Shown in pieces: positions 6,870 through 14,537 of a stretch of DNA of 38,236 nucleotides; within the stretch, counting starts at the first letter, position 1, and the number at the start of each line of letters is the position of its first letter. Source of the DNA: Cohnella zeiphila (GTDB lineage Bacteria; Bacillota; Bacilli; Paenibacillales; Paenibacillaceae); contig NZ_JACJVO010000059.1 in NCBI RefSeq assembly GCF_014212055.1, positions 1-38,236 on the forward strand. Reading direction: 5' to 3'. Under the pieces are notes generated by a model. The model searched no databases. It saw nothing but the letters and a program-made list of their open reading frames with translations, and was not told the origin of the DNA. The translations under genes were made by a program, and so were the position numbers.

Positions 6870-8051
6870 ATGACGGCAAACGAACGAACGCTGCAATCGC
6901 TGTTCGGCGACATGGTGGCTTGGCGGCGCCATCTGCACCGCCATCCCGAGCTTTCGTTCCGCGAGGAGAAGACGTCCGCCTGGATCGCGGACCATTTGGA
7001 AGCATGGGGGCTTGACGTCACGAGAGGCGTCGCGGGAACCGGCGTCGTAGCTAAGCTGACCGGGGGGCGGCCGGGCCGCGCGATCGCGCTGCGGGCCGAC
7101 ATCGACGCCCTGCCGATTCATGACGCGAAGTCGTGCGACTACGCTTCGGCCGTGCCCGGCGTGATGCACGCCTGCGGGCATGACGGCCATACGGCGGAGT
7201 TGCTGGCCGTCGCCCGCTATTACAGCCTGCATAGGGAAGAGACGGTGGGCACGCGGCTGTTCTTGTTCCAGCCCGCGGAAGAAGTGCTGCCGGGAGGCGC
7301 GCTCGGGATGATCGGCGCGGGGGCGATCCGCGAAGCCGACGCGGTATACGGCGTCCATCTGTGGTCTCCTTTCCCGTACGGCACGGTCTCGACCCGTCCG
7401 GGTCCGCTCATGGCGTCGCCGGACGAGTTCGAGATCGAGATCGCGGGCCGCGGAGGCCACGCCGGACTTCCCCATCAGAGCGCCGACGCGCTGGTGGCCG
7501 GCGCGCATCTGGTCGTCGCGCTGCAGACGATCGTGTCGCGCAGCGTCGATCCGCTCGAATCGGCCGTCGTCACGGTCGGTCAGCTGCAGGCAGGCACGGC
7601 GAACAACGTCATTGCCGAGCGGTGCCGCTTGGCGGGGACCGTGCGCTCCTTTACGCCGGAGGCGCGGGCGCTCGTGCGGGATCGCCTGGAAGCGATCGCG
7701 CGGCATATCGCCGAGATGCACGGAGCAAAGGCGACGGTCCGCTACATCGAAGGCTATCCGCCGGTCGTCAACGACGAGCGGGAGGCGGAACGGTTTTTCC
7801 GGGTCGCGTCCGCGCAGGTGGGTCCGGAGGCCGTAAAGCGGTGCGAGCCGATCATGGCCGGAGAAGATTTTTCCTATTATTTGCGCGAGAAGCCCGGCTG
7901 CTTCTTCTTCGTCGGAGCGGGCCGGGAGGACGGAACGTCGGCGCCGCACCATCATCCGCTCTTCGACATCGACGAGAGGGCGATGCTGACCGCCGCCCGC
8001 CTGCTCGTTGCCGTGGCGGACGACGCGGCCGCGGATCCGGAAGCCGGCTGA
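6870..8051 (+). CDS. M20D-family amidohydrolase (N-acyl amino acid / hippurate hydrolase type)
   Basis: A 393-aa member of peptidase family M20D, cytoplasmic metal-dependent amidases that hydrolyse N-acylated amino acids, hippurate, indole-acetyl conjugates or related amides. Motifs in order: HRHPELSFRE (23-32), RADIDALP (75-82), HACGHDGHT (100-108) supplying the metal-site Cys102 and His104, PAEE (135-138) with the catalytic Glu, HLWS (163-166), the dimerisation-domain start ISGRGGHA-like segment (IAGRGGHAGLPH, 191-202), AGEDFSYY (330-337) and HHHPLFDID (360-368). ATG 6870 has AGAGGGGG 8 bases upstream. It is probably transcribed with the CBS gene 85 bp downstream, although a functional link is not evident. 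The substrate cannot be assigned from sequence. Confidence 0.92.
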   Translation: MTANERTLQSLFGDMVAWRRHLHRHPELSFREEKTSAWIADHLEAWGLDVTRGVAGTGVVAKLTGGRPGRAIALRADIDALPIHDAKSCDYASAVPGVMHACGHDGHTAELLAVARYYSLHREETVGTRLFLFQPAEEVLPGGALGMIGAGAIREADAVYGVHLWSPFPYGTVSTRPGPLMASPDEFEIEIAGRGGHAGLPHQSADALVAGAHLVVALQTIVSRSVDPLESAVVTVGQLQAGTANNVIAERCRLAGTVRSFTPEARALVRDRLEAIARHIAEMHGAKATVRYIEGYPPVVNDEREAERFFRVASAQVGPEAVKRCEPIMAGEDFSYYLREKPGCFFFVGAGREDGTSAPHHHPLFDIDERAMLTAARLLVAVADDAAADPEAG

Positions 8052-8136
8052 CGGCGCCGATTCGCCGCAGTCCGATTCGCATGCATGTCCCGCTCCCTTT
8101 TCGGCTACGCTAAGGCGTGCAGAAAGGGGGTTAATC

Positions 8137-8574
8137 ATGCGCAAAGTATCGGATATCATGTCTACGAACGTGTTCAGCGTGTCGCCGCAGGAGCATATTT
8201 ACGATTGCGCGATCCTGATGAAGGAGCACGACATCGGGTTCGTTCCGGTCGTCGAAGGCCGCAAGCTGATCGGCGTCGTCACCGACCGGGACCTGGTCAT
8301 TCGCGGGTACGCGGAGAAGCATCCGGGTTCGGAGTCGGTCATGAACGTGCTGACCCGCGACGTGGAGACGATCTCGCCGAATCTGTCCGTTGACGAAGCG
8401 GCGTCGCTGATGGCTTCTCGCCAAATTCGGCGGCTTCCCGTCGTCGAGAACGGAGAGCTGCTCGGCGTCGTGGCGCTGGGCGATCTGGCGATGCGGGAAA
8501 TTTTCGTCAACGAGGCGGGAGACGCTCTGAGCGATATCTCGGAGCACGGCTCCTCCTCCGCTTACACTCATTGA
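8137..8574 (+). CDS. Two-CBS-domain protein
   Basis: A 145-aa cytoplasmic protein made of two CBS domains in tandem and little else: CBS1 about 7-60 (MSTNVFSVSPQEHIYDCAIL ... GVVTDRDLVIR) and CBS2 about 70-123 (VLTRDVETISPNLSVDEAA ... GVVALGDLAMRE). Such stand-alone pairs bind adenine nucleotides (AMP, ATP, SAM and others) and act as energy or ligand sensors; B. subtilis YhcV is a similar stand-alone protein. The TDRD and DLA segments end each domain at the usual nucleotide-contact position. ATG 8137 follows AAAGGGGG with a 6-base gap; the open frame upstream (from 8008) overlaps the preceding gene and is not coding. It ends the transcription unit in a very strong terminator. Confidence 0.92.
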   Translation: MRKVSDIMSTNVFSVSPQEHIYDCAILMKEHDIGFVPVVEGRKLIGVVTDRDLVIRGYAEKHPGSESVMNVLTRDVETISPNLSVDEAASLMASRQIRRLPVVENGELLGVVALGDLAMREIFVNEAGDALSDISEHGSSSAYTH

Positions 8575-8595
8575 GCACATCCGACGGCAGGCAGA

Positions 8596-8649
8596 CCGCC
8601 CGTACCGGGACCGAACGACATTCGGCCCGGTACGGGCGGTTTCATTTTC
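8596..8649 (+). terminator. Strong rho-independent terminator after the CBS gene
   Basis: CCGCCCGTACCGGG and CCCGGTACGGGCGG pair perfectly over 14 bp with an inner CCGAA/TTCGG stem, followed by TTTCATTTTC. Confidence 0.88.
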
Positions 8650-8783
8650 GGAAGAAAGCGGCTGAACGGCCGGCGAATTGGAAATCATGGGGACAGGAAA
8701 ACTGTCGGAGCGGAAAGGGCGGGAGCGAAGGCGGCCGAGGCCGCCGGAACGAGCCCTGCGCCCCGACCGAAGGAGGCTGTCCA

Positions 8784-10499
8784 TTGCCGGCTTTACAGTC
8801 TTGCCCATTGCTTGTGCAGTCCGACGGAACGCTGATGGTAAACGAATCTCACCCACGGTACGAAGAGGCGCGGGAATTGCTGCGGGATCTGGCGGAGCTG
8901 CGGAAGCGGCCGGGGGAGTGGCATACGTACAAGCTGACCCCGGTCACGCTGTGGAACGCGGCGGCGGCCGGCTGGACCGCGGAGCGTGTGCTGGCCCGTC
9001 TCAAGGAGTTGGCCCGATACGGCGTGCCCGCCGCGCTGGAACGGGAAATCCGCAACAACATGGGGCGATACGGCAGCTTGCGGCTGAAGCGCCAAGGCGA
9101 TGAGCTGCGGCTGTTCTCCGATCATCCGGGCTTGCTGGCCGGCATCCGTTCGCTGCGCGGCCTGGAATCGTGTTTTCGGGGCGGCGCAACGGCCGGCAGC
9201 ATCGGGGTGCGGCCGGAGGCGCGGGGCTGGCTGAAGCGGGAGCTGATCGCCGCCGGCTACCCGGTCATCGACGAAGCCGGCTACCGCAGCGGAGAGGCGC
9301 TCGCCATCTCCATGGGCGGGATCGGCGTGTCGGGACGGCCGGTACGGCTGCGCGATTACCAATCGGATGCGGTGGAGGCATTCGCCCCGACGGACGCGGA
9401 TCGTTCGGATAGCGGCAGCGGCGTGGTCGTACTGCCTTGCGGAGCGGGTAAAACGTGGGTGGGGATGGGCGCGATGGCGCGGCTGGGTTGCGAGACGCTC
9501 ATTCTGACCTCGAACGCCCTGTCCGTGGAGCAGTGGATCCGCGAGCTGCTGGCGCATACGACGCTGCGGGCCGAGGACGTCGGCTCCTATACGGGGGAGC
9601 GGAAGGAAGTCCGGCCCGTCACGGTCGCCACTTACCAGGTGCTCACCCACCGGAAAAGCAAGGACGGCACCTATCCGCACTGGAAGCTGTTCGGCGACCG
9701 GAACTGGGGGCTCATTATTTACGACGAGGTTCACCTGCTGCCGGCGCCGGTGTTCCGGATGACGGCCGATCTGCAGGCGACCCGGCGGCTCGGGCTGACG
9801 GCGACGCTCGTGCGCGAGGACGGCAGGGAAGGGGACGTGTTCGCGCTGATCGGCCCGAAGCGGTACGATGCCCCTTGGCGAAGCCTGGAGGACGAAGGCT
9901 GGATCGCGAAGCCGGCCTGCCGGGAGGTCAGGGTCCCGCTCGCGGACGACGATTTCCTGCGCTATCACGCTTCCGCCAAGCGGATCCGCCACCGGATCGC
10001 AGGCGAGAATCCGCTCAAGCTCGGCGCGGTGCGCACGCTGCTCAACCGGCACCAGGAGGAACAGACCCTCATCATCGGCCAATATCTGGACCAGCTGCAC
10101 TCGGTAGCGGACCGGCTCTCGCTGCCCGTCATTACCGGGAGCACGCCGCACAGTCGGCGGCAGGAGCTGTTCGACCGGTTCAACCGGGGCGAGCTGTCGG
10201 TGCTCGCGGTGTCCAAGGTGGCGAATTTCGCGGTGGACCTGCCGGACGCGGCGGTCGCGATCCAGCTTTCGGGCAGCTTCGGCTCCCGGCAGGAAGAAGC
10301 GCAGCGGCTGGGACGCATTCTGCGGCCGAAGAGCGGGGGGCGGGAAGTGTTCTTCTACTCGCTGGTCAGCGAAGACACCGACGAGGTCGAGTTCGCCAGG
10401 CGCAGACAGCAGTTCCTGTTGGAGCAGGGATACCGGTACGAGGTGGACCGCTTCGTGCCGGAGGGTTGGGATCAGCCTCGCGAGGAGGCGAAGCCGTGA
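8784..10499 (+). CDS. XPB-type superfamily 2 DNA helicase
   Basis: A 571-aa SF2 helicase of the XPB/Rad25 family, the 3'-5' DNA-opening helicase known from eukaryotic TFIIH and present in archaea and scattered bacteria. After an N-terminal region (1-185), which includes a damage-recognition-like part, the core shows the Q-like RLRDYQ (188-193), Walker A PCGAGKT (218-224), DEVH box (314-317), LTAT (338-341) with the XPB-specific RED motif at 344-346, and motif VI QRLGRILR (507-514). There are no membrane segments. The start is TTG 8784: AAGGAGG (8770-8776) lies 7 bases upstream, and the open frame before it crosses the terminator stem. The stop overlaps the GTG of the next gene by 3 bases, so the two are translationally coupled. 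A role in repair or DNA remodelling is inferred from the family. Confidence 0.9.
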   Translation: MPALQSCPLLVQSDGTLMVNESHPRYEEARELLRDLAELRKRPGEWHTYKLTPVTLWNAAAAGWTAERVLARLKELARYGVPAALEREIRNNMGRYGSLRLKRQGDELRLFSDHPGLLAGIRSLRGLESCFRGGATAGSIGVRPEARGWLKRELIAAGYPVIDEAGYRSGEALAISMGGIGVSGRPVRLRDYQSDAVEAFAPTDADRSDSGSGVVVLPCGAGKTWVGMGAMARLGCETLILTSNALSVEQWIRELLAHTTLRAEDVGSYTGERKEVRPVTVATYQVLTHRKSKDGTYPHWKLFGDRNWGLIIYDEVHLLPAPVFRMTADLQATRRLGLTATLVREDGREGDVFALIGPKRYDAPWRSLEDEGWIAKPACREVRVPLADDDFLRYHASAKRIRHRIAGENPLKLGAVRTLLNRHQEEQTLIIGQYLDQLHSVADRLSLPVITGSTPHSRRQELFDRFNRGELSVLAVSKVANFAVDLPDAAVAIQLSGSFGSRQEEAQRLGRILRPKSGGREVFFYSLVSEDTDEVEFARRRQQFLLEQGYRYEVDRFVPEGWDQPREEAKP

Positions 10500-12571
10500 A
10501 GCTGGAAGAGACGCTCCGCCGGCTTCCGCCGGCGCTGCGGGACTTGCTGGCGGCGCATCCGGCCTACGCGGAGCGCATCGCGAAGGGGCTGACGCTGGAT
10601 CAAGCGGCCGGCAGCCCGGACCTGCCGCGGCAGTGGACCGAGAGGGCCGATCCGGTCTCCCGCTGGCTGCTGCGGCTGATCATCCGGTCTTATGGCTGCC
10701 TTCCGTTCGAGGAATCGGCGCTGGAGCGGCTTGCGATCGCTTCGTCGGCCGGGTCTGGCCGGGATCGTCCCGGCCGGACGGACGCCCCGGACGGACCGGA
10801 CCGTCCGGACGGTTCGGGCGAAGGCTGGACGGGCGCGGAAATCCGCGTCGCCGTCCGCGGGCTGCTGCAGGCGGGGATTCTTTTCGCCGTACGCAAAGCC
10901 TGGGGGGACCGCCTTCTCTACTTGCCGGGCGACCGGGCGCCGCTCTGGCAGCTAGCGCTGTTCCCGATGCGGCCCGCCCCTCTGCCGCCGGAGCGCCAGT
11001 CGCAAGCATGCAGCGACACCGCCGGCAGCCGCTTGCCGCTGTCTCTGGAACTGTTCCTAGCGCTTGCGGAAATCCGGCGCGGCGGCTTGCCGGTAACGGC
11101 CAAAGGAGCGCCGAACAAAGCGCGGATCGCCAAGCTGGCCGGCGCCATGAGGCTCACGGCGGACGAGATTCGCGCGGCGGACTTGGCGTTCGCCCGTCCC
11201 GAGGGCGTGCCGGAGCAAGCCGCGTTCGTGCTCGACGCGGCGCTTCGCAAACGCTGGCTGAGGCGGCTGCCCAACCGCTGGGAGGCGGCGGAGCGTCCGT
11301 TCGGCGCCGGGGCTCCGGATGAGCCGGACTTGCCGCCGTCCGCTCTGGATGCCGAGCTGCTGGATCTGGTTGCCGCGGAATATGGCGGAGCGGAAGCGGC
11401 GCTTCACTTCGCCGCGACGGCGCTGCGGGGACTGGAGCCGGGCGTCTGGTACCGGGAGCGCGATACGATCCCGGCTGAACCTTTCTCCGGCCCGTCGCCG
11501 GAGCTCGCGGCCGCCCACGGGCGCTGGCTCGCGCTGACGGCCGCTCTCGGCTGGATGGAGCGCGGGACGGCCGGCGGAGAGCCGGTCTGCCGCTGGCTGA
11601 TCGATCCCCGGCCGATGGCGCTTCAGGCCGGGGAACCGCTCGATGCGGGCTGTCTGATCGTACAGCCGGACGGCGAGATTTGGGCGCCCGCGGAGACGGG
11701 CATGGCGGCCCGTTGGACGCTGGAGCTGCTCGCCGACCGGCAGACGGCCGATCAGGCGATGTTCATCTACCGGCTCACCCGGGAATCATGCTTGCGGGCG
11801 CACGAAGCCGGCTTTACGCTGCGCGATGCGCTGTCCTGGCTCGAAGCGCAGTCCGGCGCGCCGGCGCCCCACGCCGTTCGACTGTCGCTTGCGGACTGGT
11901 TCGGCCGGTTCGGCCGCCTGACGCTGGGCGAGGAGACCCTGCTGCGCGTGGACGACGCCGAGCTGGCGGGAAAGCTGGCGCAGGACGCGGCGCTCGGACC
12001 GCTGCTGCGCGAACGGCTCGCAGCCGGCGTCTTCGCGGTCGCCGCCGGCAAGCGGGACGAGCTGGCGCGGCGACTGCGCGAGCTCGGCTATCCGCCCGCG
12101 GCCGGGGCGGAATCCGCGACCGGGCCGGACAATCGCGCCGCGACGCCGGCATCGCAAGCGGCCACGGCGACAGGAGACGGCGCGCCGCGCGGCCTGTCCG
12201 TCTACGAGCCGGACGACCGCATTCCGGCTTGGGAGCAGCTGTTCCCCGGCCTGGACTCGGTGCCGCCCGCCTGGCTTCGCCAGACCGGCCGCTATCACGT
12301 CTCGACCCGCCGCAAGCTGGTGGAGCGCGCGCTCGCGTGGCGCACTTCGCTGCAGGTCAAGCTGGAAGGCGAAGAGCGCCTGGGCCTGTTCGTTCCGGAG
12401 ACGCTCGAGGCCGACGGGGACGGCTGGCGGGTAGCCGGCCGGTTCCGGGACGGGGGCGTATCCGGAGAACGGCTGGAGCTGGCCGGGGACAGGCTGGCGG
12501 AGCTCAAGATCGAGCTGCCCGGCGAAGATCGGGAGAAGAAGGCCGGAGCCGGACAAAGGATTGACCGCTAG
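10496..12571 (+). CDS. Helicase-associated partner protein of the XPB-like helicase
   Basis: A 691-aa protein, very rich in Ala, Arg, Leu and Glu, starting at GTG 10496 inside the stop of the XPB gene, with GAGGAGG 7 bases upstream. It resembles the large helicase-associated (XPB/Ssl2 N-terminal-like) proteins encoded beside XPB in actinobacteria and Paenibacillaceae. The recognisable stretch lies at about 383-480: CLIVQPDGEIWAPAET, then AMFIYRLTRESCLRAHEAGFT and a helix-rich SLADWFGRFGRL. No helicase motif or nuclease signature is visible. Two low-complexity Pro/Asp/Gly linkers (about 85-110 and 535-560) suggest a multidomain, winged-helix-rich architecture. Coupled translation implies a stoichiometric complex with the helicase. 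The ortholog name is not recognised; the domain call is from recall. Confidence 0.75.
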   Translation: MKLEETLRRLPPALRDLLAAHPAYAERIAKGLTLDQAAGSPDLPRQWTERADPVSRWLLRLIIRSYGCLPFEESALERLAIASSAGSGRDRPGRTDAPDGPDRPDGSGEGWTGAEIRVAVRGLLQAGILFAVRKAWGDRLLYLPGDRAPLWQLALFPMRPAPLPPERQSQACSDTAGSRLPLSLELFLALAEIRRGGLPVTAKGAPNKARIAKLAGAMRLTADEIRAADLAFARPEGVPEQAAFVLDAALRKRWLRRLPNRWEAAERPFGAGAPDEPDLPPSALDAELLDLVAAEYGGAEAALHFAATALRGLEPGVWYRERDTIPAEPFSGPSPELAAAHGRWLALTAALGWMERGTAGGEPVCRWLIDPRPMALQAGEPLDAGCLIVQPDGEIWAPAETGMAARWTLELLADRQTADQAMFIYRLTRESCLRAHEAGFTLRDALSWLEAQSGAPAPHAVRLSLADWFGRFGRLTLGEETLLRVDDAELAGKLAQDAALGPLLRERLAAGVFAVAAGKRDELARRLRELGYPPAAGAESATGPDNRAATPASQAATATGDGAPRGLSVYEPDDRIPAWEQLFPGLDSVPPAWLRQTGRYHVSTRRKLVERALAWRTSLQVKLEGEERLGLFVPETLEADGDGWRVAGRFRDGGVSGERLELAGDRLAELKIELPGEDREKKAGAGQRIDR

Positions 12572-12591
12572 GCCGGCGGCTGTGGTATGAT
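12561..12591 (+). promoter_or_regulatory. Extended -10 promoter of ylbF-ylbG
   Basis: TTGACC (12561-12566) overlaps the end of the helicase-partner gene. TATGAT (12586-12591) is preceded by TGG, an extended -10. The spacer is long at 19 bp, which the extended -10 may offset. Confidence 0.6.
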
Positions 12592-12631
12592 AGGGGGTGT
12601 ACCATATCGCCGGAAAGTGGGGGGATGCTCG

Positions 12632-13123
12632 TTGATCGAAACGGCCGAGAACTTCCCTGCCGACGTAGCGCCGGGGGGCATCGCCGGAAGGACGCCGGCG
12701 GACTTTACGGAACTGCTGTCCCGCGCCTACGAGCTGGGAGAATTGATCAAGCAATCCGCGCTGGCCGCGGAATACGTTTATTGCAAGGAACAGGTGGAGC
12801 TCGACGGGGGAGTGCGTTCGCTCTCCCTGGAATTCGCCAAGGCCAAGGAGAGATTCGCCGAATGCGAACGGTTCGGCCGATTCCATCCCGATTATAACGA
12901 AGCGTTGGATCGGGTATACGAGATGGAATCGAAGCTGGACGGGATCGAACCGGTCAGGCAATTCAAGGCGGCGGAGCAAGCCGTCGACACGCTGCTGCAC
13001 GACGTGGCGATGCTGATCGCGCGCGCCGTATCCGACAGCATCAAGGTGCCGGACAACGATCCGAACCCGAAAGGCTGCGGCAGCGGCGGGAAATGCTCGT
13101 GCGGCGGAGGAGGCTGCGGATGA
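12632..13123 (+). CDS. ylbF: YlbF, Y-complex subunit controlling RNase Y
   Basis: A 163-aa member of the YlbF/YmcA family. In B. subtilis YlbF, YmcA and YaaT form a complex that carries [4Fe-4S] clusters and modulates RNase Y cleavage, with effects on competence, biofilm and sporulation. The helical core matches the family (KAKERFAECERFGRFHPDYNEALDRVYEMESKLD, about 70-103, read in segments), and the C-terminal tail holds four cysteines at 149, 155, 157 and 162 in a Gly-rich context (KGCGSGGKCSCGGGGCG), the probable Fe-S ligands. TTG 12632 is chosen, with GGGGGG about 7 bases upstream; the longer in-frame start at 12587 sits on the -10 box. The stop overlaps the ylbG start (ATGA). It is about 14 residues longer than Bacillus YlbF at the N-terminus. 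Confidence 0.92.
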   Translation: MIETAENFPADVAPGGIAGRTPADFTELLSRAYELGELIKQSALAAEYVYCKEQVELDGGVRSLSLEFAKAKERFAECERFGRFHPDYNEALDRVYEMESKLDGIEPVRQFKAAEQAVDTLLHDVAMLIARAVSDSIKVPDNDPNPKGCGSGGKCSCGGGGCG

Positions 13124-13449
13124 CCGAAGAGCTGGATCTCGAGGCGCAGAGCGCCGAGCCGGAGAGGGAGAAAGTCGCCGCGGGCAAGTTCGGCGAACGA
13201 ACGGGCTATATCGTCTGGTACAGCGATTGGAAAGCGGCCCGGGGACTGGACAAATACGGCGCGCTGCATTACATGTCGCGCAAGATGAGCTACGCCGTTC
13301 TGTACGTCAACGCCGAATCGGCTGAGGATACGCTTCGCCTGCTGCAGAAGCTGCCCTACGTGAAGAAGGTCGAGCGCTCTTATCGCAACGAGATCAAGAC
13401 CGAGTACGAACGGAACGTCCCGGACAAAACCCGTTTCTACGGCTTGTAG
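13120..13449 (+). CDS. ylbG: YlbG family (UPF0298, DUF2129)
   Basis: A 109-aa cytoplasmic protein matching UPF0298/YlbG: RTGYIVWYSDWKAARGLDKYG, the central HYMSRKMSYAVLYVNAE and LPYVKKVERSYR are the conserved blocks. The first 25 residues are a charged extension not seen in the shorter Bacillus protein. The function is unknown; the family is restricted to Firmicutes and almost always sits directly after ylbF. ATG 13120 overlaps the ylbF TGA, with GGAGGAGG just upstream inside the Gly/Cys-rich end of ylbF, so the two are translationally coupled. A terminator follows within 25 bp. Confidence 0.92.
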   Translation: MTEELDLEAQSAEPEREKVAAGKFGERTGYIVWYSDWKAARGLDKYGALHYMSRKMSYAVLYVNAESAEDTLRLLQKLPYVKKVERSYRNEIKTEYERNVPDKTRFYGL

Positions 13450-13473
13450 AGACGGACGGGCCGTCCCGCGAAA

Positions 13474-13515
13474 GGGCCTCCCGAGCCGCTTCCGGCGGCG
13501 GGAGGCCCTTTTTTT
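13474..13515 (+). terminator. Rho-independent terminator after ylbG
   Basis: GGGCCTCCCG and CGGGAGGCCC make a perfect 10-bp stem, with an inner GCCG/CGGC, followed by seven T. Confidence 0.92.
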
Positions 13516-13587
13516 GCGCCCGGGCCTTCATATTTTTTTAACAATATAAGTCCTTTCCGATGCGTAAGTGACAGGTTAAGCGCTGTA

Positions 13588-13616
13588 TAGACATCATTTT
13601 CCGTAACCTATATAAT
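13588..13616 (+). promoter_or_regulatory. Sigma-A promoter of the response-regulator gene
   Basis: TAGACA (13588-13593) and TATAAT (13611-13616) with a 17-bp spacer, close to consensus, in an AT-rich island. Predicted transcription starts near 13623, about 60 bases before the TTG start. Confidence 0.8.
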
Positions 13617-13620
13617 CGAA

Positions 13621-13640
13621 TTAGGTAAAATGTTAGGTAA
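13621..13640 (+). promoter_or_regulatory. Direct repeat TTAGGTAA x2, candidate response-regulator operator
   Basis: TTAGGTAA occurs at 13621-13628 and again at 13633-13640, 12 bp start to start, at the predicted transcription start. OmpR-type regulators typically bind direct repeats spaced by about one helix turn, so autoregulation is a reasonable inference. Confidence 0.45.
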
Positions 13641-13685
13641 TCTTTAAGGATCGAAACATTTTGCATCGACTCGAGGTGTGCTCCA

Positions 13686-14390
13686 TTGACCAAAATTCTC
13701 GTCGTTGAGGATGAGAAGATCATCGGAGAAATGATTTCGATGTATCTGACGGACGAAAATTTCACCGTTTGCAGAGTCGAAAACGGCAAGGAAGGGCTGG
13801 AAGAGCTCCGGCAATTCAACCCCGACGTCATTTTGCTCGACTTGATGCTGCCCGATATGGACGGGATCGAAGTGTGCGAGACGATGCGGGAGCTGTCGGA
13901 CAAGCCGATTCTGATGATCTCGATGAATACGAAGGTGAACGAGCGGGTGCGGGCGCTGAACGCCGGCGCGGACGACTACCTCTGCAAGCCGTTCAGCATG
14001 CAGGAGTTGAAGGCCCGGATCGGCGTCGCGGTGCGCAGGTACAAGCCGGCCTTCACGGCAAGCTCCGCCGAGGAAGCGGCCGCCGCCCAGGAAATCAAAT
14101 GGCGCGGGATCGGACTGGACCTTCAGAAGAGGCTCGTGCTGGTGGAGGGAGAACCGATCGAGACGACGTTCTCCGAATTTGAGCTGATGAAGCTGCTTTA
14201 CGAGCATCCCGGCCGCGTTTTCACGCGGGACGAGCTGATCAACGCGCTGAGAGGGATCGATTCCTACGTGAACGATCGGGCGATCGACGTTCATATTACG
14301 AATTTGCGCAAGAAGATCGAGAACAACCCGAAGGAACCGCAATATATCAAGACGGTCTGGGGCGTCGGATACAAGCTGATGCCGGTCTAG
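13686..14390 (+). CDS. OmpR/PhoB-family response regulator
   Basis: A 234-aa two-component regulator. The receiver domain (1-115) has the acidic pocket at 8-10 (VVEDE), phospho-acceptor Asp52 in LLDLMLPDMDG, Ser79 in MISM and Lys101 in KPF. An Ala-rich linker (about 118-132) leads to a winged-helix DNA-binding domain (133-233) with FSEFELMKLLYEHPGRVFTRDEL, the recognition-helix region RAIDVHITNLRKKI and the wing IKTVWGVGYKL. It therefore binds DNA as a dimer after phosphorylation and controls nearby or distant promoters. The start is TTG 13686, preceded by GAGGTG 7 bases upstream. The hybrid kinase gene follows after 147 bp and is the obvious candidate partner, although such kinases often signal through Hpt to other receivers. 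Confidence 0.93.
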   Translation: MTKILVVEDEKIIGEMISMYLTDENFTVCRVENGKEGLEELRQFNPDVILLDLMLPDMDGIEVCETMRELSDKPILMISMNTKVNERVRALNAGADDYLCKPFSMQELKARIGVAVRRYKPAFTASSAEEAAAAQEIKWRGIGLDLQKRLVLVEGEPIETTFSEFELMKLLYEHPGRVFTRDELINALRGIDSYVNDRAIDVHITNLRKKIENNPKEPQYIKTVWGVGYKLMPV

Positions 14391-14537
14391 CGGCCGGTTC
14401 GGCTTGGGATCTCAGCGGCCCGCGCCTTCCATCTGTCTCCCTCATCCCGGATCGGTCGGTCCGGCGCATGATCGGAGACCTTTTTTTCCATGCGGCCGCA
14501 GGCGGGCCAGCCGTGATACGGAAAGAGGAGAGGGACG

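Noticed and set aside
9455..10495. N-terminal extension of the helicase partner through the XPB gene
   Set aside because: It overlaps XPB in another frame; the GTG at 10496 has a strong ribosome site.
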